Origin: DATKDU01 sp035512595
GTDB taxonomy: Bacteria; Planctomycetota; Planctomycetia; Pirellulales; Pirellulaceae
Direction of reading: 5' to 3'
DNA: 44,693 nucleotides
NCBI GenBank assembly: GCA_035512595.1
Contig: DATKDU010000465.1
Location: forward strand, 1-44,693
In this document: positions 41,369 through 44,693 of the stretch, one piece after another
How the letters are laid out: each line of letters begins with the position of its first letter
How positions within the stretch are numbered: the stretch's first letter is position 1
Made by a program: the position numbers and the translations under genes
The notes under the pieces: model-generated
Databases searched by the model: none
What the model was told of the DNA's origin: nothing
Seen by the model: the letters and a program-made list of their open reading frames with translations, nothing else

Positions 41369-41375
41369 GCGTAAG

Positions 41376-41435
41376 GTAGGACAGGTTTTCAACCTGTCCA
41401 GTGATAAGACTGGACAGGTTGAAAACCTGTCCTAC
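41376..41435. repeat. Perfect 27-bp nested palindrome, GGACAGGTT family (locus 3)
   Basis: Arms 41376-41402 and 41409-41435 are exact inverted copies around GATAAG; each arm is itself palindromic (GGACAGGTT / AACCTGTCC). It lies 8 bp upstream of the aminotransferase start and upstream of the inositol-phosphate synthase gene on the other strand. Confidence 0.92.
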
Positions 41436-41579
41436 GGAGGTCGCTGGACACTTCGGGCAAGGACAATTATCCTAGCCAGACAGTTCACGCGCTCACAGGC
41501 CCCGCCGCACGCCCCGCTCCATCCCGCCTGGGGGCGAAACCGCTCCGCTGCCGACGGCTCTACTTTTCAAGCACGCAAC

Positions 41580-42791
41580 ATGCCCCGGCGAAAACTCGGC
41601 CTGTGGATCCTTGGCGCTCGGGGAGGGGTCGCTGCCACCGTCTGCGTTGGCCTGTCGGCACTCAAGAAAGGGCTGGCGGAGAATCAGGGGCTCGTCTCGC
41701 AACTGCCGCAGTTTGCCGGTCTCGATCTGGCCTCATTCGGCGACTTTACTATCGGCGGCCACGAGATTCGCGAGACTACGCTCTTTGAGGCAGCGCTAAA
41801 GCTGGTGGCCAACAACCAAGCCCTCAGCGGCGAGCTGGTCGCCAAGGTCAAGCCCGAGCTTGACAGGATCGACAAGAACATCCGCGCAGGGACGCTGTGG
41901 AACGTCGGCCCGGCGATCGAAAAATTCGCCGCCCAGGAGGTGCGCTCCGAGAACAAGGGGGAAGCGCCGAGAGCCGCCATCGAGCGGGTGCAGGCGGACC
42001 TCAAGGAGTTTCGCAAACGTCACGAGCTGGACGAGGTGCTCGTGGTCAATCTGGCCTCCACCGAGCCGCCCGTTGACGAGGTTTCGCTTCCGGCAAAGTG
42101 GAGCGAGCTGGCCAAGCTGCTCGACAAGCCCCGCAAGTGCAGCCTCGCCGCCAGCTCGCTGTACGCGATTGCGGCCCTGGAACTTGCGCATCCGTACGTC
42201 AACTTCACGCCGTCGCTGGGGAGCGCTCCGCTGGCCATTCGCGAACTGGCGATCGATCGGGCGACTTGCCACATGGGGCACGACGGCAAGACGGGGGAGA
42301 CGCTCCTCAAGAGCGTGCTGGCCCCCATGTTTGCCGCCCGCCACCTGGAGGTGATGAGCTGGGTCGGGCACAACATCTTCGGCAACATGGACGCCAAGGT
42401 CCTCGACGATCCGCGCAACAAGCAGACCAAGGTCAGGAGCAAGGATCGCCTCTTGCACCAGATTCTCGGCTACTCGCCGCAGACGCTGGTCACGATCGAG
42501 AACATCGACAGCCTCGGCGACTGGAAGACCGCCTGGGACCATATCCACTTCCGCGGCTTTCTGGGAACGCCGATGACCCTCCAGTTCACCTGGCAGGGGT
42601 GCGACTCGCTCTTGGCCGCGCCGCTGGTCATCGACCTGGTGCGGTTCACCGAGCTGGCCCGCCGCCGCGGCGAGACGGGGCTGCTCACCTTCCTGGCCAG
42701 CTTCTTCAAGAGCCCGTTGGGAGTCAGCGAGAACGACTTCGGCCGCCAGTTCCTGCTCTTGGAGGCGTGGGCCGCCAAAGCGGCCTCCTGA
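41580..42791 (+). CDS. ino1: Inositol-3-phosphate synthase
   Basis: 403 residues from the ATG at 41580; in-frame codons further upstream lie in the palindromic repeat. It converts glucose 6-phosphate to 1L-myo-inositol 1-phosphate with bound NAD. Evidence: NAD-binding GARGGVAATVCVGLSALKKG, LVVNLASTEPP, NFTPSLGSAPLAIRELA, the lysine-rich catalytic GHDGKTGETLLKSVLAPMFA, and NIFGNMDAKVLDDPRNKQTK. It is close to bacterial/archaeal short-type Ino1. It may serve inositol lipids or compatible solutes. Convergent with the next gene (15 bp). Confidence 0.92.
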   Translation: MPRRKLGLWILGARGGVAATVCVGLSALKKGLAENQGLVSQLPQFAGLDLASFGDFTIGGHEIRETTLFEAALKLVANNQALSGELVAKVKPELDRIDKNIRAGTLWNVGPAIEKFAAQEVRSENKGEAPRAAIERVQADLKEFRKRHELDEVLVVNLASTEPPVDEVSLPAKWSELAKLLDKPRKCSLAASSLYAIAALELAHPYVNFTPSLGSAPLAIRELAIDRATCHMGHDGKTGETLLKSVLAPMFAARHLEVMSWVGHNIFGNMDAKVLDDPRNKQTKVRSKDRLLHQILGYSPQTLVTIENIDSLGDWKTAWDHIHFRGFLGTPMTLQFTWQGCDSLLAAPLVIDLVRFTELARRRGETGLLTFLASFFKSPLGVSENDFGRQFLLLEAWAAKAAS

Positions 42792-42806
42792 AGGTATGGC
42801 GTCGGT

Positions 42807-43700
42807 TCATCCTGCGACAGGCTGCACTGCGAGCGGCGACGATTCGGCGGGCTCGTCCATCCGCCGCAAGCGAAATCCCGCCACGTGCAGCGCCGCTAAC
42901 CCGCCCAGCAGCCAGGCGAAATGCACCGCATGGTGAATGCCGCGGGCCACCAGGGCCGCATCGATGGGCCACAGCGGCAGTTCCTGGCAGCGGGAAAGAG
43001 CCGCGATGTGCATTCCGGCGATGGCGGCCGACAACCCGCCGGCCATCAGCACGTTCAGCCACCAGGCGTGCGGCTGCTGGCAGCAGGTCAGGACGGTGGC
43101 GACGATCAGCAGGTTCGCCGCGGAGTGCAAACCAATCAACAACACTTCATCTTCCGAGAGCCGCCACTGGGAAAAATCTCGCGGCACATACCCTCTGGTC
43201 ACCGCCAGGAGAATGGCGGCGGCACTCATCATGGCGAGCAAGTCCAAAATCGAGACCTGCCACCGCGCGAGGTCCCGCCCAACGGGAATGGAATCGCTGA
43301 CCATCCGCAGGCCCAGGTTTCTTCCGCAGGCGAAAAGCGCCAGGGCCCCCAGCCAGGTAATGACCGACGAGGCGTGCTGGCTAACCACGTTCCAAGGAAG
43401 CTCCGGGACAAAGAGGCGGTGCCAGAGCGTCAAGACGGTCACCAGCACGGCCAGCGAGACCGCGACTCGCGCCACCAGCCTCCCTGCACCCCAGATGATC
43501 CAGCCCGCTGCAAAGACGGATAGTGCCATTCCTGTGCCGCGAGCGGCAAACAGGCCGAACGTCATCGTTTCATAACCGGCAACCAGGAATCCCTCGCGAT
43601 CGAGGGAGGCAGTGGCCCGATCGAAGATGCACGCGGCAGCCGCCAACAGAATAATGGCCGGCAGAAAATGCAATTTGGTTGTCGCTAGCGGCGGTCTCAT
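42807..43700 (-). CDS. Multi-span membrane protein, tandem paralog 1
   Basis: 297 residues, about seven spans, strong purine-rich ribosome site. It is a clear paralog of the next upstream gene: both have WIIWG(A/T)GRL, a central ISxLDLL-like helix (WQVSILDLLAMMSAAAILLA), RDFSQWRLSEDEVLL, ATVLTC near a His-rich loop, and a closing AWLLGGLAALHVAGFRLRR. No enzyme motif. The same layout appears at 33711-34559. Probably a structural or transport-related membrane family of planctomycetes. Confidence 0.78.
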   Translation of the reverse strand: MRPPLATTKLHFLPAIILLAAAACIFDRATASLDREGFLVAGYETMTFGLFAARGTGMALSVFAAGWIIWGAGRLVARVAVSLAVLVTVLTLWHRLFVPELPWNVVSQHASSVITWLGALALFACGRNLGLRMVSDSIPVGRDLARWQVSILDLLAMMSAAAILLAVTRGYVPRDFSQWRLSEDEVLLIGLHSAANLLIVATVLTCCQQPHAWWLNVLMAGGLSAAIAGMHIAALSRCQELPLWPIDAALVARGIHHAVHFAWLLGGLAALHVAGFRLRRMDEPAESSPLAVQPVAG

Positions 43701-43823
43701 GCGGGCCTCAACTCCTCCTTCTCCTTAGACCCCGGAGGAGCGGAAGAGTTTCGGCCGGCAGTGGGGAGGCGACGCGAACTTGCGGGAATCCGCGACAGAA
43801 GTCGATGTCTTACTCCCAGGAAG

Positions 43824-44693
43824 TCACGATGCCGCCGGCAGCGGCATCACTCGTCCCCAGGGGGCGCAGCGCCGCAGGCGCAATCCGCAGAGGTGCATGA
43901 TTCCTACGGCGGCCAGCAGCCAGGCCGCCAGCACGGCGTAGTACACGACCTTGACCTGCAAATGCGTGTCGGGCGGCAGCAAGTTCAAGCGATACGATTG
44001 GCCGTAGGCGATCAAGTGCAGGACCGCAATCATCAGGATAAAGCCGCTGGCCAAGGCGAGATTCAGCCATACAGGACGCGGGACGTGAAAACAGGTGATC
44101 ACGGTGCTGGCCACGAGCAGGGTGCCGCTGACCTGCGCCAGCAGGCCAAAGATGTCGTCGCCGGTGATGCTCCAGGTGGAAAATTCTCGCGGGAGGATGA
44201 GGCGCACCCCAGCAAGCATGACGGCGACGCCGGTCATCAGCGACAGGAGCCCCAGCAGCGACATCTGCCGCGAGCGGGGATCGGTCGCCAGGACCTGTCC
44301 GGCTGGATCGACAACGCGAATGCCAAACCGCCAGGCGGCCGCGACCAGCCCAATGGCCGCCAACCAGATGCTCGCCGCGAGAAACTGCTCGTATCTGAGC
44401 CAAGGGACGCGCGGCAGGCGGAACATGACTTGCCACAGGAGAAGAACGAGCGTCATCCAGGCCGCGGATACGGCCAGCCGCGTGGTCAATCGCCCCGTCC
44501 CCCAGATGATCCAGGCACCGGAGAGAATCGCCAGGGCAGCGCTGGTTCCCTGGGCCGTATTCACCCAGCCCTGCCACACCAACGAGGCTCTCCAGGGTCG
44601 CCAGGCGGCATACCCGTAGTTGGTCACCGCCAGCGAGACGATCAGGACCGTCAGCCCGGCAATTCCCAGGGCGATGGCTGGCGCGACTCGGAT
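43824..44693 (-). CDS. Multi-span membrane protein, tandem paralog 2 (N-terminus outside window)
   Basis: The reading frame runs open to the right edge (encoding APAIALGIAGLTVLIVSLAV before a GTG at 44627), so the true start is probably just beyond the window. It is paralogous to 42807-43700: AWIIWGTGRLTTRLAV, RQMSLLGLLSLMTGVAVMLA, LPREFSTWSITGDDIF, TVITCFHVPRPVWLNLALAS, LAAWLLAAVGIMHLCGLRLR. Identity to the neighbour is modest, so the duplication is old. 123 bp separate the two genes, with a purine-rich tract for the downstream start. Confidence 0.78.
   Translation of the reverse strand: MRVAPAIALGIAGLTVLIVSLAVTNYGYAAWRPWRASLVWQGWVNTAQGTSAALAILSGAWIIWGTGRLTTRLAVSAAWMTLVLLLWQVMFRLPRVPWLRYEQFLAASIWLAAIGLVAAAWRFGIRVVDPAGQVLATDPRSRQMSLLGLLSLMTGVAVMLAGVRLILPREFSTWSITGDDIFGLLAQVSGTLLVASTVITCFHVPRPVWLNLALASGFILMIAVLHLIAYGQSYRLNLLPPDTHLQVKVVYYAVLAAWLLAAVGIMHLCGLRLRRCAPWGRVMPLPAAS

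Overview
The window is GC-rich, gene-dense bacterial chromosome. It almost certainly comes from a planctomycete, probably of the Pirellula/Gemmata kind. The evidence is the gene families: three DUF1501 Tat proteins, a PSCyt1-DUF1549-DUF1553 cytochrome-like protein, a DUF1559 protein, a ThuA-domain protein, two large membrane Ser/Thr kinases, tandem Uma2 nucleases, Gfo/Idh/MocA and sialidase enzymes, and several small secreted or membrane proteins I know only from this phylum. I see no rRNA, tRNA, CRISPR array or classical transposase.

Layout. 1-4.8 kb (minus): DUF1549/DUF1553 gene, then DUF1501, then a second DUF1501 cut by the window edge. 4.9-5.7 kb (plus): secreted ThuA protein, divergent from that operon. 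5.7-7.5 kb (minus): Ser/Thr kinase with an N-terminal membrane bundle. 7.8-9.5 kb (plus): enolase-superfamily enzyme and an orphan Phd antitoxin. 9.5-13.4 kb (minus): two Uma2 proteins, a CNNM/CBS transporter-like protein, a small membrane protein and a universal stress protein. 13.6-17.1 kb (plus): Ca2+-type P-ATPase and a DUF1559 gene interrupted by one in-frame TGA. 17.1-26.4 kb (minus): oxidoreductase; a toxin-antitoxin / pgsA / CPBP-protease string; rimO; and a tightly overlapped cassette of small protein, KaiC-like ATPase and hybrid histidine kinase. 26.8-34.6 kb: zinc-ribbon membrane protein, second kinase, Cys-rich Tat protein, third DUF1501, a four-helix-bundle gene between near-perfect 31-bp inverted repeats, a small lipoprotein and a membrane protein. 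34.8-44.7 kb: FIST sensor, sialidase, HIT protein, L,D-transpeptidase, two small secreted proteins, aromatic aminotransferase, inositol-phosphate synthase and two tandem paralogous membrane proteins, the last cut by the window edge.

Themes. Most genes are household, envelope or signalling functions. Convergent neighbours are packed 6-15 bp apart. Between genes lie several families of short palindromes and 7-bp or 10-bp periodic repeats.

The two observations most worth testing are the in-frame TGA in the DUF1559 gene, followed at SECIS-like distance by a stem with a GGUC loop, and the inverted-repeat-bounded four-helix-bundle gene, which looks like a 23S rRNA intervening sequence that lives between protein genes. 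Three membrane proteins (33.7, 42.8 and 43.8 kb) also appear to form one uncharacterised family.
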